Source: Brachyhypopomus gauderio
Taxonomy: Eukaryota; Chordata; Actinopteri; Gymnotiformes; Hypopomidae
DNA length: 64,000 nt
Assembly (NCBI RefSeq): GCF_052324685.1
Contig: NC_135222.1
Span: 7,169,414 to 7,233,413, forward strand
Direction of reading: 5' to 3'
Shown here: positions 25,953 through 36,300 of the stretch, in pieces
How the letters are laid out: each line of letters begins with the position of its first letter
Position numbering within the stretch: the first letter of the stretch is position 1
Position numbers and translations under genes: made by a program
Notes under the pieces: generated by a model
Database searches by the model: none
What the model saw: the letters and a program-made list of their open reading frames with translations, nothing else
What the model was told of the DNA's origin: nothing

Positions 25953-25979
25953 ACCCCCCCCCCCCCCACCCCCCCCTCC
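25953..25979. repeat. Interrupted poly-C tract
   Basis: A C-run broken by single A and T bases. Overlapping Pro/His and Gly frames are artefacts. Confidence 0.95.
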
Positions 25980-26836
25980 GGCCACCCCGAGAGTCCTCTC
26001 CCTCCCCGGGCCGCTCGAGCCAGCTGCAGCTTGTGTACGCTCAAGTCCATCATATATCTGTTGTGCATGCATGTACATGTGCAGATACATGTGCAAGATG
26101 TTAATGCTAAGACTCGAAGACTAGTATTCTTGCAAAACGCCCTGGAGAAAAGCGTTGGCTAGTTGCTCCGAATGCAGGTCGTGCAGGTAATGTGTGATGC
26201 CTGGAGATCAAACGATCGCTTGCTCTTTTTCCTTCCACGTGGTTCACTGTGGATTTGAACCACAACGAGTCGAGCACATTGAGCAATAAACGGTACACTA
26301 TACAAACCACGAATTTGCATTTCTAAACAGACTTTCTAAAGGAACCTTTCTGTCAGTTCCTGTTACGCCAGCACAAGATCTGCTCGTGCACCAGCCACAA
26401 GAGTTGGTCAAGCAGTCTGCAGTAAAACGCTAACATGTGACTGTCAGGCCCTTAAGAGTCCTCATGCAGAGCTGATGCAATCTTGGCATTTTCCCACATG
26501 CTCACAGATGTATAACTAACAAATCAAGCTAAGCTACACACTTGTCTAACTGCAGGCCGGCTCTTAACCCAGTTCTTGGAGTTTCTAGTTCTTGGAATCC
26601 AGTGCGGTGCCTCTGGGGGGGAAGTGGGGCTCGGACGGCACAGATAAAGGCCAGGCGCCAATGGGGGCTTCGTAAGATCGAGCCGTTTTACCAGGAAAGG
26701 GCTTTTGTGAAGAGGGGCACATGTCCCATGTCTCCTGCCTGTAACAAGGCACTCTGCCTGCTCTTGTCATCGTGTCAAACAGGACAGCTCAGGGCCGGCC
26801 GCGCGCAGAGCAGCGTGCAGCTACTTTGCATTGGGG
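25980..26836. other. Non-coding stretch, nothing recognised
   Basis: Mixed sequence. The 135-codon plus frame at 26542-26949 runs into the GT repeat and shows no domain. Confidence 0.5.
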
Positions 26837-26848
26837 GTGTGTGTGTGT

Positions 26849-26879
<31 letters not shown>

Positions 26880-26885
26880 CACACA
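26837..26885. repeat. (GT)n microsatellite with terminal CACACA
   Basis: A GT array with one TATG interruption, running directly into ACACAC. This makes a small inverted junction. Confidence 0.96.
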
Positions 26886-27851
26886 GGAGCTGCTTTGGTG
26901 TAAATGGACTTTAACTGGCATCATTATGACTGTGTTTTTCTTTGGATGATTAATATTCCTTCAAAATCCCTAATTGATCTCTATAACACCTTTTAAATAG
27001 TGATTTAGTAGTTTTATTTAATTGAAAGGCCCCGTTGACAAAGCCAGCAAGATAATGCTGTTAGTAATTGATTGTTACTTCACTTGTATTGTTGTTGCTC
27101 AGATGTGAGACCATTAATTTTACCATCTGACCTGAAGTCAGTCTGGACAGAATGGTGCTTTTAGTTTTAGTGAGGTTGGGTTCTGGTGACAGCTGATCCT
27201 GGACCAGCTGCCCGAGCCTAGTAACGGTTTTCTCCCTGGGTATGAGAACATGCAGCTGTCACCACACCACCCAGCAGGAGGTCTGAGTAATTAGGCCAGG
27301 CGTGTTAATCTCACGATGCTACTTACTCCTTCCTGACTATCAGAGGAGCCTTGCAGGCAGGGTTATCAGAGGTTACCCTCACTGATTGCACTTTGCAGCT
27401 AAGATATTCTCGTGGTTTACCTCAGTGATTACTTTCATCATCAGTCAGAAGGCCCATGCCATGTGAAATGGGCCAGGAAAATGTGCTCTGACTACACAAA
27501 GCAGAAGACACCGTCTCCGTGATGTCTACGTAAGCCTAGTCCGAATATAGCCATGGCTTCACCCAGCTGCCAAGTGGACATCAGAGCGTTTGTTTTCTCT
27601 GGGAACGGTAGAGGTGCTGAGACACAAGGGAATACTCATCACCGGGCTCCGCTCAGAGAGTGTCCGGAGGGTTCGCACCATGCAGGAGGGGGAGGTCTGC
27701 TCTTAGAACGCCCCTGCTAAGAGCCTTTGTCTGCAGGCTTAAACAAGGCCAGACCAGCAGTGGCCCAATTACACACAGCCAGCCTGCAGACGCACCAAAT
27801 CCCCAGTTCACTCAGTTTAATTAGCTGAGCACACCTCCCTGTGCTGTATAG
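26886..27851. other. Non-coding stretch without simple repeats
   Basis: Unique, balanced-composition sequence without long frames or simple repeats. Absence of repeats over nearly 1 kb is unusual here and would be compatible with conserved non-coding DNA, but conservation cannot be seen from one sequence. Confidence 0.4.
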
Positions 27852-27877
27852 CACACACACACACACACACACACACA
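27852..27877. repeat. (CA)n microsatellite
   Basis: About 13 CA units followed by TATGTGGGTG. Confidence 0.95.
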
Positions 27878-28299
27878 TATGTGGGTGTGCACGCTGACAT
27901 GCTTAATAACCACCCTAACCACCTTTGTCTGCAGAGTTATACTTGGGGTATGCACTTATGTAAAGATGTATTTATAACCCCTCCCCCGTTGTGAAAAACA
28001 GAACTAAATAATTTTCCCTCTAACAGGCACAAAACATGGATGGTTTGTGTCATATGACCAAGCCATGCGGAGGTACAGAGTGCACTGCCCACACCCACTA
28101 ATTCACTACAACTGTTTCTATGAATTTCTTCTCACGCAGTGCACTGTAATGTTTCGTTTTAATCCAATCAGCACTTGACCTCTAGTCTCAGGTAGTGAGT
28201 GACTGTAATGCTCCCTCACTGCCCTGTCGCCCTAGTAACACGTGTTGGTCGTCTTGGCCATTTTACTCCCGCTGTTCTTGAACAATATTCTGGCCTGTG

Positions 28300-28329
28300 C
28301 TCTCTCTCTCTCACACACACACACATACA

Positions 28330-28366
<37 letters not shown>
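28300..28366. repeat. (CT)n(CA)n compound microsatellite
   Basis: A short CT run passes into a long CA run with two interruptions. The same CT-to-CA arrangement recurs at 34445-34527 and 45820-45855. Confidence 0.97.
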
Positions 28367-28368
<2 letters not shown>

Positions 28369-28826
28369 ATGGACAGACACACACAATTACACGTGATGGT
28401 GGCAGGGCAACACGCTGTTCTATTCTAGCCAGTGGCCTCAGGTTGTGATGGCACGTTGTCTCTGGGGTAGTGTGAGCAAGACGAGGAACAGGGAGTTCTG
28501 GGAACAGAGGGCGAGACGACGGAACCATGCAGACGGGTCTCCTTTCATCTTCCACTCATGTGCTTGACTTTATTAATGGAGGAATTCTGTCACCTTGTCA
28601 GCATGAGCAGAACTGAACATCACGGTCCAGCCAGCAGCCATGATGTCATTAATATATAATAATGAAAATGACAACGCAGGTAGTGTGTAAGAGTATTCAC
28701 ACAGTAGATCTTTTAAGGGATTTTTGTGGGCACACTGCACTGAAAAAGTTTGTAAGGTCAGTTCTGGGAAAGGAACCCATGTTCTAGGCATCCTTATGCT
28801 TAGACATGAATAGCTACAGTGTAAAC

Positions 28827-28956
28827 TGTGTGTGTGTGTGTGCGTGTGTGTGTGTGTGTGTGTGGATATGTGTAGCGGCTCTGCATGTGGTGCAGCTCAG
28901 TGTAGTATAGTGCAGTGTAATGTAGTGTAGTACAGTGAAGTAAAGTGTAGTGTTGT
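28827..28956. repeat. (GT)n then degenerate GTGTAGTA tandem repeat
   Basis: A GT array (28827-28864) is followed after a short gap by a degenerate array (about 28899-28956) built from GTGTAGTA, GTGCAGTG and AGTAAAGT variants. The minus strand reads as Leu/His/Tyr repeats. The second array looks like a decayed short-period satellite. Confidence 0.85.
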
Positions 28957-29040
28957 GAGATATCCTTCTCATTTCTCGAACCTACCTGGTACTGCTGGAA
29001 AATTAAACAAAACACATGCTGGTCTGTCTTACATGCCTAA

Positions 29041-29058
29041 CCCCCCCCCCCCCCCCCC

Positions 29059-29089
<31 letters not shown>
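29041..29089. repeat. Poly-C (18) fused to (AC)n
   Basis: Eighteen C pass directly into about 15 AC units. A near twin lies 170 bases downstream at 29210. Confidence 0.97.
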
Positions 29090-29092
<3 letters not shown>

Positions 29093-29209
29093 CCCTCTCT
29101 CCTGCCTGGGGCTGCTGCACGGGGTTCCCTCTGTGGTGTCCTGTGTGTGAGCACAGCTGTTCTCAGATCAGTCTTGGTGTGGTGGTAGAGACCAGCTGTT
29201 GACTTACTG

Positions 29210-29211
29210 CC

Positions 29212-29242
<31 letters not shown>

Positions 29243-29248
29243 ACACAC
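29210..29248. repeat. Poly-C (19) fused to (AC)n, second copy
   Basis: Nineteen C pass directly into about 10 AC units. The flanks only loosely resemble those of the copy at 29041 (both are followed by a CTCTC-type pyrimidine stretch), so common origin by duplication is uncertain. Confidence 0.97.
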
Positions 29249-32200
29249 TTTCTCTCCAGCATCCAGATGTGATGTGTGCTCTCCCCGAACTCCTGGGACC
29301 TACAGGAGGAGGTCTAGCAGTGAGAGCCCCAGAACCATGTCTCTCTTCACCATCATTCACTTAAGGAAGGAAGGTTCTGTCCCCACACACTTCTCCATAT
29401 TAATCATTCCTGTTTCATTTCTGTATCATGCCAGGTTTCTGTTCAGTGTGTTGTAATGAACAATATTGATTGTTTATCTTGCCCTTTGTGTCTAATAAGA
29501 GTGTCTCTGGAAGTAGCTGTTATCTTGCATGTGTCCTGTTTCATGGTGTTGTTATTCACCCTGGACAACTTTCTCTGGATCCAATAGTTTTGACCTGACT
29601 GCATCATTGCAATACAACAGCACTCTGTTACTACCAGTCAATCACTCACACACACACACCTTGTCCGTTCCTCTGTTTTCCGTGATAGCCTTATTGTGAG
29701 CATGAATGTCATTGTTTGGGTTGAGGTGGTCCCTATGGAAACCACCTTGTCATCATGTGGATGTTTCTTTCATGAGATATGATTTCAACAGCCTGTCCAA
29801 TGTGTTAGCTGTTCCATTGGCATTTTACTTATTGTTTGCAGGAAATATGTACTTAAGACGCAAACTTGAGCCATAAACACAATTGCCTCGTGACCAACTG
29901 TCCACCAAATACAGAATTCACTGAGTTAGAATAGAATTAGAATAGAATACAGTGGCCTGTATGAGTCATGCACTCTTATGACAGAGAGGCCGCTCATAAT
30001 TATGGACACTGATATCAATCTTTTTGGAGTGGACTATAATGTGAACAAACGCAGGCTTGTGTGACACTGCCTGTCAGAACTGTGGATGTTCAGAATTACG
30101 CAAGTAACATGTGACGATCCCGTTGCCTGTGTGTCACATGAAGTTGTTGGACGCAGGCCCACACTGCCAAAGAGGAGCAATTATGTGTTTGCGTGTGCAA
30201 AATGTGTGCGTGTGTTAAATGTATTTCTATTAACAGAATCCCCTCACCATATTTTTCTTGGCTCAGGAATAGCCCAGAGAGGGCTGCGAACAGAGGGCTG
30301 GGGCGGCCCGGCCAGGCCCATGAAGGTTGAACAAAACCGGATTGTGAGCTTTGATTTGCGGCATGACACTGGGGGCAGCCCACACTGGCCTTTGTTGATG
30401 ATTCAGAGATGCGTGGGGATGATCCCGTGGACATGACGGGGGCCTTACTCAGCCCCTAACGCAGCACATGCTGCTTGGCGAATTTGCAGGAAAACATGAA
30501 AACAAGCGGAAGAATGGGCTCTTGGTTGCATTTTGAAAGCTGACCTTATGGAGATGCGTGACTTTCACTTACTGGGCTGTCCTCATGGCATTGTTCCCAA
30601 ATGAAGCTCTTTCGTGTGATGCAGCGGACACGCTGACGGAAGCACGAGATCCTGAAGGCAGTGAGACTTGTCATGTATTTTGAAGATCATCTCAGAGTGC
30701 GATCTTCATCAAAGCCTTCAGTGGCTTGCTTAGCAGAGACTGTCGGACTGTCTCCAGCTGTCTGCGTGCTCTCCACTATGGAAACAGCAACCTGAACCTG
30801 GGCAATTTTGATAAATTATAGAATACACGGCAAGTAATCCGATAACAGGTCTTGAGCAGTGTTTTGGTGATCACCAAGGAGATTCTATCAGTGTTGTCGA
30901 CTCTTTGATTGTTGGATCACCTGACTCCACGTTGCCATGAGTGGTTTCCATGGATTCGGAGCCGGTCAACAGCGGCTGTGGCGAGACAGGGCCTCCCAGT
31001 GGTGAGGGGAAAATTGTGTAAAGTGACTGACTCAGGCCTCCCACCTCCGTGGAATTCAGGGTCTTTTTCTTGTGTTTGGGCCAAATGTGTTTCCACCGCC
31101 GTGAGCAAGCCACCCAGAAAAGCCGCGTGCCAGCCGTCTCAAGGCACCCCACGGCTGACTGAAGACCACTGCGTCTGGCAAAAACGAGCCACAAAGGTTG
31201 GCTTAAAAAAGAAAAACTAACCAAGAAGGAGCTCGGCTGAGACGTGTGGCTAGCCATGCAGGTCTGCAGGAGTGCCTCTCTGCTCGAGGCCCTATAACAG
31301 CCCTGGAGGGCAGAGACTCAAAACAGCATTGTTGCCATGGCCACAGCGTCACATGGTTCCCGGAGCAACCCAAACACATTCCACATTCCTGCCTGTGCCA
31401 TCTGATCTCTAACCATTTGATAAGGCAATTAATTTATCTAAACCTGATTGTTGTTTTATATTTCCTTCCTTTAGTTGTCCAGTAATTATGACTTACTCTA
31501 TTTATAGGCTGCCGTAGCCTAAAGTGGTTGCAACATTCTGATTTGTTCTTTATTATTTTTGGCTAAGCATGTGGAGAAAAGATGTGTAATCACTGTCATG
31601 TTCCTGTCACTGGCTGGAACGGTTTCCTTCAGGGGCGTTTTGGATCAGGGCGAGAAGGGGGCTTATTAATGAATACTGATTTGTTTTTGAACAGCTCTAG
31701 CACTGGGCAGTTTTATTTTTGCAGTTCCAGTAATTCCATTTCTACTCTCTGTCATGTCTGTGTTTCTACAGAACAGATGGGGAAGGACTGAAGTCTCCCA
31801 GCTCCACACCTCCCTAATAAGGAAATGTATTGATGTTTCCTTGGAAAGAATCGGTCTGCACATGCAAAAATGAGATGTTCCATGTACTCCAGCCCATGTG
31901 GGCATGAGCTTGTGTATTTGTGTGTGGCTAGGTCATTCTGGAAATCCGTTCATGTGGGGTTATTCTTGGGGTGTGGGACGGGGGTGGGGGGTGACTTGCA
32001 TCTCTTATAGACAAAATACATAGAGTCTTGCCATGGGAACCAGAGGCAGAGGCAACCTCCATGGAAATGGCAAGAATTCCCAAATTTCCCTGAACGTTAA
32101 GAAGGGAGAGCTCTTGTGTTCTTTAGAAGAACACATTGTCTCCCCTTAGAACTGACAGGTAGTTCTTAGTAGCTCTACGTGGTACTCACAAGTGTACTAC

Positions 32201-33109
32201 TGTCATATGAAAATATTATTTAGTTATCAGAAATGGTATGTTATTAGTAGATCTCGTTAGATTGCTGGTGGTTTTACCCTAAGCTTCTTTGAATGTGCAG
32301 AGGACAAGCAGGGATTTCCAAGAAGGACACACCTGCTTTCTGTGTAAGGGTTGCCTCAGCCAGCTCGTGCTGTGTTTCTGTTTAGCTTTATCTGTTTGGA
32401 GGGGCCTTTGTCTCGGCGCCAGGTGTATCGCACACACAGTCCTAAGCTGGACACCATGCTCCCATACTGTACAGTGCGCTTTGTAATGAAATCCAGGAAG
32501 CCGAATGCTAAAAATATCAGAGGTTATTAAAAGGGACGAGTGGTGCTGGAGGAAGACATAGCACATCTATGAGCACCGGGTTAAATCAGGACCATGGGCT
32601 TTTACTTGAATCGGACACTCCTCATGTGTTTGCTCAGGTGACTTACACACATGCACATATGCACACACAGATATATAACAAACTGCCAATTAGTTCATGT
32701 TAAGATAAGCAATAAAGGAGGTCATTACTAGACTATAGCCTTTTGAAAATCACCATTGTCCTTTAGATATTAATTATTCATGACATTCTTTGCAACCTCA
32801 TAACACATAAATTAGAACACAACAAAGTGTGTCAACAAACTCACTTTTCCTCTTGCAAAAACACTGAGGTTATAATGTTTAGTAATGGGCTGTTGAAGCT
32901 CTCGCCGGTATTAATCTGCAAACACCTCTTGCACTGACCCTAGTCAAGTTGTCCCATGACCCAACATCATAAACAAACCTCAGCGTGGGCCACTTAATCT
33001 GTTTTCCCCAGTCTTTCTAGGTAAGCACTACTTTCCAGGTAGTCATTGGCCCAAAGCCAGAGGATAGTAAACATGTCCTATTCATGCACAAACACAACAG
33101 CATATGCTA

Positions 33110-33112
<3 letters not shown>
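29249..33112. other. Long non-coding stretch
   Basis: About 3.9 kb, mostly unique, with few simple repeats. Frames of 100-130 codons occur (for example 30086-30436 plus and 30871-31257 minus), but they overlap antisense frames of similar length and show no recognisable domain. Confidence 0.45.
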
Positions 33113-33154
<42 letters not shown>

Positions 33155-33210
33155 CCACTCACTCCATCTCTCCCTCTCTCTTTCTCTCCCTCCCCCCCTC
33201 TCCCTCTCTG
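33113..33210. repeat. (CT)n microsatellite and CT-rich flank
   Basis: About 19 CT units (33113-33151) followed by a pyrimidine-rich stretch to about 33210. Such mirror-like pyrimidine tracts can form triplex (H-DNA) structures. Confidence 0.95.
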
Positions 33211-33656
33211 CCTAGTTTGTTGTATTTTGACGTACACGTCCTTCCACCCCTCACCCCTACTCACACATAAACACTGAGTCCACCTTATCATGATGCATAA
33301 TGTAAAAGTGATTACTCATTCACCCCCCCTCCTTCTCCAAAGGGAAAACACCGTCATAACATGTTATTCCATTGGTGTGTTCCTCATATCCGGCTGTTTT
33401 TGTAGGCGTGAGGCTGAAGGACTGCTGTTGCAAAGGATACGTTGGGGTTTTTTTCCACCCTTCATCACGTGAGGTATTGATTAATAATTGTATTGATATC
33501 CCTGCCATGTTATTCTAGTACTGGGTGTTGCAATGAGGTGTAGCCCATCCTGCACAGCAACTCCACCCATGCAAAAATACGCCGCCTCCCTAAAGACAAC
33601 TGGTACTTTAATGGCAGGGATCAGAGGAGAATTTTGTTGCTCATTCCTTTGCATGG

Positions 33657-33742
33657 GCATGTAGTCCTTACACAATATGCTGGTGTCAAGCATGTAGTCT
33701 TTACACAGTGTGCTGGTGTGAAGCATGTATTCCTTAGACAAT
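33657..33742. repeat. 33-bp tandem repeat, 2.6 copies
   Basis: Units begin GCATGTAGTC at 33657, 33690 and 33723 (third partial). They differ at several positions, so the array is not recent. The period is a multiple of three, which keeps a minus-strand frame open with an eleven-residue repeat (DYMLDTSILCK-like). I do not regard that as a gene. Confidence 0.9.
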
Positions 33743-34444
33743 GGCTCTTTAATGGTACTAAGTTAGAACACAACTCCATTGCATAATGTCAAGGAACCTT
33801 TGTTTGTACTGCACTACAACTAGAATCTTACATACAGAATATTAAAAATATTGACTTGTTTCAGTCTGTTTTTTGGGGGGTTCAGAGTTCGTAGCCAGAT
33901 GAAACGATGTGTGTATTGTTAGCACGTGTGCAGCCAGAGTGCCCCAGACACACACTCAACCTTCCCTGTTTCTTTCCACACAAGAACAAAGACGCATATA
34001 TTGGACCATGACAAAAAAGACCCATCCAACCCCCCCCTCCACATACACACACACACACACTCACACACACTGAGGTGCTTCGGTTTTTCACATTTTCAAT
34101 GTGTCTATATATTCACTATTCGAAAAATAATAGAATAAGTATTTGAATGGCAGACAAGCTTTGGTGCAAGTTCAGATCTGCAAATATTGTCTTAGATCAT
34201 AACCCTTAATCCTGTTATATGTTTGTTTCTTAAACGGTCAAACTAATGTATCTGTGGGGGCATCAGCTTGCATAACTAGAATGTACTTATATTTCAGCAC
34301 TTTCAAATTCAACTGTTTGGAATTTGAAAGATATAGTGAGAAGTCCTTTCATATACACAGCCCTAAAACCATTAACATATGATCTTGGAGTTCAGCCTGT
34401 AACAGTTTGTAATAGAACTCTGTCCTCTCTTGAAGCATGCATGA
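33743..34444. other. Non-coding stretch with short CA tract
   Basis: Contains a C-run plus (CA)n at about 34029-34070. The rest is AT-rich unique sequence. Confidence 0.5.
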
Positions 34445-34481
34445 TCTCTCTCTCTCTTTCTCTCTCTCTCTCTCGCTCTCA

Positions 34482-34527
<46 letters not shown>
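34445..34527. repeat. (CT)n(CA)n compound microsatellite
   Basis: A CT array with small interruptions (34445-34480), then a pure CA array (34484-34527). Confidence 0.97.
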
Positions 34528-34530
<3 letters not shown>

Positions 34531-36049
34531 TCATATAAACATGCAGTACATATTGTGCAACAGAAAGAGGGTCTGTGCATGGACTGGAGTAGGAAAAGTG
34601 CCCTCCCAGTACTGTTGTTTTGGCACACACCTACCCTCCTGATTGGCTGACAGGGCTGAGAGCACGAGTGAGACAGAATGTTCCAGGGTATTCTGGACTT
34701 TATTTACGAGCTACAAGCAGAGAGGAGATGTGGGTGGGGATTTAACTCTGCAGAAAGAAATTAAAAGTGCTGCAACTGCATGAACACGTGAAGGAACAAT
34801 TGCCCTTCACATATTCCACCACGTGCATCCCAAGTGGTCCACTACAACAATGCACCTTTTACATGTGCAGGAGACCATGCATTTGACTAGCATTAAATTG
34901 CACGTCAAAAATCACACGCTGTGCCTTGCAAAAATTCCAATAAACCTCCATTCTGACTTCAGTAATGCGAGCATGCTGTTTGTGCACGAGTCCACACCGG
35001 AACACCCTGATCAGCACTAGGTGATCTGGACATTGCCTTTAGAGGATGTGAGAGTCCACAACACATTCTAAGAACACTTAATGGGCATGTTGTTATTTTT
35101 CTCATGGCCTCTTTGCACGAAGACCTTTCACACAGACTCCTGGGGCCTTCCAAGATGTACAGTGTTCCTGCTAGTGAAAAAGCTAATGATCTATTTGTCT
35201 ATATCCTGCAGTTACAGAAGAGTGCACAGCATGCAGATTTATAGATAAAAGTCCTCTGCAAACATCACCACAATTGCTTATGATGAATAAAATAAATGCA
35301 CAGATATCTCAACGTTAGGCCTGCAGTCATTTGAAGCCTCCTGCCTGAACACTGCAGTTATTTTACATGTGCACCAGGCCACGGATGTGCCTGCATTTGG
35401 ACCCTGGCACTCTATCATGACTGTACCTATTGCTCTTCAAATAATTTGCAGACCCCCCCCCCCTCCCCCCCCCCCTCCATTCCTCACACACATATGCATT
35501 TGCAGACACCCCTCCCCCACCCCCAACACATGCTCCTGGTTTTCATTTGCCTTTGAGTTTCTCAATGCTATCTTGATGCACACATTGCCATATCATTGTC
35601 GTAGATGTAATATCTCATGGTCCAACTGATCACTCATTTTGGCAACCCTGGTTGTATGAACAAATGTTGCATCCTCCCACAGGTCGCGCTGATAAAGGCA
35701 TGTTAGGTGGCCTGACCCTAATAAAAGCTGATGTTGCAAGGCCTGCTGGCAACGCTTGGGCTCAAAACTTGGCCGGGAGAAAGGACGTCTTGATTAGTAA
35801 CGTGAAAGTTGGTCATAAACTACGCAAATTAACCACAGAGTCCGTCGGAGTTCATGGCATTTGTAACACTAATAGAGGAGCCAGAATTAAACATCTACAA
35901 ATATATTTATACAAAGAAATTATACGTTGAAAAAGAAATTATAATGTACATCAGCATTAAAACAATGAGTTTTTCATGCTGCAGTAGAAGTAGAAACCGA
36001 GATTCCAAGGTCCATGTACAAGATCGTGTGGTCATGAAGTTTAACGTGA
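34528..36049. other. Non-coding stretch with interrupted C-run
   Basis: C-rich tract at 35453-35477. The 92-codon plus frame at 35652-35930 follows a pyrimidine-CAG acceptor-like site (CTCCCACAG), but the product is unrecognised and there is no clear donor. Confidence 0.4.
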
Positions 36050-36300
36050 GCAAGCGCTGTGGGTGACTCGATCACAAGGTCGGCGCGCCTGAAATCAGGT
36101 GGGTCCACGCTGACCCATGTACAGTTTCCAGTCCAGCGCCACCCGAACAGAATGTGTCGGGCGGGTCACCCACCTACACCGGAGGGTGGAGAGCGCGTGG
36201 AGCATTCCTCCAACGCACCGTCACTGCATTTCATAGCTCCGGGTAGCGCAGCGGACCGCTGGTAACGTACCGGTGCCTTCAGCTCGTCACTGACGGATAA
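36050..36300. promoter_or_regulatory. CpG-rich block
   Basis: Locally CpG-rich sequence (for example GGTCGGCGCGCCTG near 36079, with further CpGs to 36300) between AT-rich flanks. The 68-codon frame here shows no domain. It may be an unmethylated regulatory island; its function is unknown. Confidence 0.3.
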
